From: Dissophora ornata
Lineage: Eukaryota; Mortierellomycota; Mortierellomycetes; Mortierellales; Mortierellaceae
Reading direction: 5' to 3'
Assembly (NCBI GenBank): GCA_025201705.1
Contig: MU616760.1
Coordinates: 1 to 45,069 of the forward strand
Length of the DNA stretch: 45,069 nucleotides
Of the stretch, positions 42,937-45,069 are shown piece after piece (within the stretch, counting starts at the first letter, position 1; each line of letters starts with the position of its first letter). The notes beneath the pieces were generated by a model. That model worked only from the letters and a program-made list of their open reading frames with translations, had not been told where the DNA came from and did not search any database. Made by a program: the position numbers and the translations under genes.

Positions 42937-45069
42937 GAAGAGTGAACAAAAAGTGTAGGCGCAGCAGAGGGGGAAAAAAAAGGCGGGGAAAGGAGAGAGA
43001 GAGAAGGAAGGGAAAGAAAAGAGCGGCTGGATTTGTAGTGAAATTCGGAGGCTTGCACATGCAACGGTGTAGCAAACGGAATGTTATATGTGGTTATCTG
43101 AATAGAGGAATAAAAAATAGTTTTGGGAAGAACGACTGTGGAGAAATGAATAATTAACTGAGTGCTTGACCGTGAAGAAGAACTGAGGATTCTCAATGAG
43201 GAAGAAATGGTGTGTGTTGTGAAAAGGATGGAGTTACGACGATCAATGGCATTCCTTTTATACAATTGTTTGTAGTAAAGCGCTGCCTTCAGACATGCTA
43301 TTGTTTGTCAATTGAGTGTGCAAAGCAAGCAATGGATCACGCTGTGTTATTGTCCGAGCACACACACACACAACTGGCATGGGTGGTCGAGACTCGAGAC
43401 CAAGTGAGCGCTCCAATTCGATCCTGCTGCACAGCGACCTGAACCGCAAATTAAAACACACAAACCATTCTTTCTCGAGACAAGTATCTTGATCACTGTC
43501 CGCGAAGAGTTCCTCATCAATGGATCGATGGAAAGCTACAACATATATGCATTCCTTGGCACGAGCCCTCCCGCGACGTTTCTTTTTCATGAAATCAATG
43601 TGGTTCAGTTACATCGACGCGTTATTTTTTTCTGCCAGCGGGTATATTTCTCATTTCTTCCCATCTCAAGCCCTTCTCTCTGTAACGCCCAAAGGTCTGG
43701 ATCTCAGCCATTGCTGATAGCCTCTTTCCGTATGATATCGAGAAAGAAAGAAAGAAAAATACTCTAGGTCGAAACTTGACGAGTGCAATGGGCTCCCATA
43801 CATTATGGGGTGCCTCTTTGAGAGATCAGTGCAGGTGATGTTGTGAGCGGGGCTGAACATTGCATGCCATACCGGATCACAAAGGCTAAAATACCTCCAA
43901 AACCGGCGCGCTTTTTCTGCGTAAAAAAAAAGAGGCAAGAACGGTCCAAGGCTGGGTGTTCACTTGGTCCTGACCAATTAGGACGATCAACCAACCACCT
44001 CTATCTAGACGTTGTTGACATCGTCCTGTCTCGCCGTTGTCTATTCTTACCACAAAGCAGTTTTTACGGTGGCAAAAAAAGATGAGAGGCAGAGAAAAAG
44101 AGGCAAGGAGGCTCAGACGTTTCTGTGATTGAAGCCCATGGGCGGTTTAAGAAGCCAAAGAAAACAATGCCAACGGACAGATAACGATGATTCAAGTGGT
44201 TTTACTCTCTTCCTTCTATTCCTGAGTAATCTTTGCACAAGCTTTGGTTTCTCTTGTTTTGAACGATGACACTTTTGTGTGCGTGTGTGTGTGTGTATGT
44301 ATATGGCGGACTACTCGCCACACTCTCTCGTCTCATGCAGCACGGAGCGTGCACCATGTTTTCTCGTTCCCGTCAACGCAGATGGTTCATCTGTTTCCAC
44401 CAAAAATATTTCCCTTTCTTCACTTCACTTTATCTCACCAACAGAATGATGGACAGTCAATCTACCTTGACAGCTTTTACAAAGGCCAAGGTAAAAATAA
44501 ATAAAAAAAGAGGAAGAGCTGCATCAATGCTCAAGGACCATGTCACTTCCTTGCCCAATCGACTTGGCAATCAAAACCGGGTTGCAAGCTATCATTTAGA
44601 ACAAAAATTGCGACTTGGACTTTCGTTCAGCTGAGCGCTCGGTTCCTTGTTATTCTATCCAAAGGAGACACAATAGATGGTCGAGTGCGTGTAATTGGAA
44701 GCATGCATGGAAATGTGAGGCAAATGAGTAGGTAACTTGTTTATTTCATTCCTGTCTCTGTTCCATGGGCTCACCGCGAGCCAGCCAACTAGCCATCTAG
44801 TCGTGCCGCACAGGGGCTGCCACTCTTTTTATTTCTCCTCTTCAAAATAGATTATTCTCTACACTCTCAACTCAATTCAAAGAGTGTCCGAGAGAGTAAA
44901 GCGAGGCTGGCTTCCATGCAAGTCAGTTTGTTGTTTTGCTATCCCCGACATGTACTCTAAATCTGTGTCAAGTTGCAACAAAGGAAATCGAACCTATCTC
45001 CTCCACTCTTCAAATGAACATCAGGTGGGCCACCTTTTCTATCCACTCAGAGCCCCCCTTCCAAAAAAA
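42937..45069. other. 2.1-kb terminal interval without a supportable gene
   Basis: The first ~300 bp is the HMG gene promoter and leader; a homopurine run on the plus strand (42967-43023) is its CT-rich leader on the coding strand. A CA repeat lies at 43363-43375 and a GT repeat at 44278-44300. Open frames here (longest 44266-44634, plus) include the translated GT repeat and have no domain. The window may end before the next gene. Confidence 0.5.

Noticed and set aside
44244..44634. Plus-strand frames starting with Cys/Val repeats
   Set aside because: The N-termini are translated GT microsatellite, and the remainder shows no domain.

Overview
The window is nuclear DNA of a filamentous fungus. 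Genes are dense, most are split by short introns (about 55-200 nt, GTAAGT/GTATGT-like donors), UTRs carry AATAAA signals, and several promoters have TATA boxes with CT-rich leaders. A degenerate Crinkler-type N-terminal domain, a class II DAHP synthase, Gln/His-rich regulators and tandem arrestins suggest an early-diverging lineage such as Mortierellomycota/Mucoromycota. That placement is an inference from gene content, not a tree.

Layout. 1-8634: the 3' part of SYF1 (+; spliceosomal NineTeen complex) meets URB1/NPA1 (-; nine exons, large-subunit ribosome biogenesis) tail to tail. 8635-10494: a gene-poor interval with a decayed Crinkler fragment. 10495-18260: housekeeping metabolism: IDH1 (TCA cycle, regulatory NAD-IDH subunit), a two-exon F-box protein, ATP16 (F1 delta subunit) and a six-exon class II DAHP synthase (shikimate entry). 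The last two are divergent from one short promoter. 18590-24417: two tandem arrestin-fold proteins with PY-like motifs, then a seven-exon PX-BAR sorting nexin; all three fit membrane-protein sorting. 24418-27466: mostly empty, but holding a frame-broken candidate gene for a tiny Cys-rich secreted peptide. 27467-31267: a 1022-residue Zn2Cys6 regulator with polyQ and polyHis tracts. 31869-33438: two small single-pass membrane proteins sharing a GGE...VPRSML motif. 33973-37348: a YML020W-type alpha/beta hydrolase meets an RS-rich nuclear protein tail to tail. 37461-38616: an element bounded by GAGC-repeat inverted ends that encodes a CENP-B-like double helix-turn-helix protein with no transposase domain. 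40219-42936: a secreted double-psi beta-barrel protein and an HMG-box factor. The last 2.1 kb holds no gene I can support.

The exon models of nine spliced genes were assembled by reading donor and acceptor sites and checking that summed exon lengths are multiples of three: URB1 2156 aa, IDH1 375, F-box 662, ATP16 160, DAHP synthase 483, arrestins 352 and 395, zinc-cluster factor 1022, hydrolase 613. The PX-BAR gene (about 614 aa) also closes, but one of its donors is weak.

Best candidates for something undescribed: the GAGC-hairpin element with its orphan CENP-B-like DNA-binding protein; the small Cys-rich peptide with a one-base frame break; and the membrane-protein pair with the VPRSML motif.
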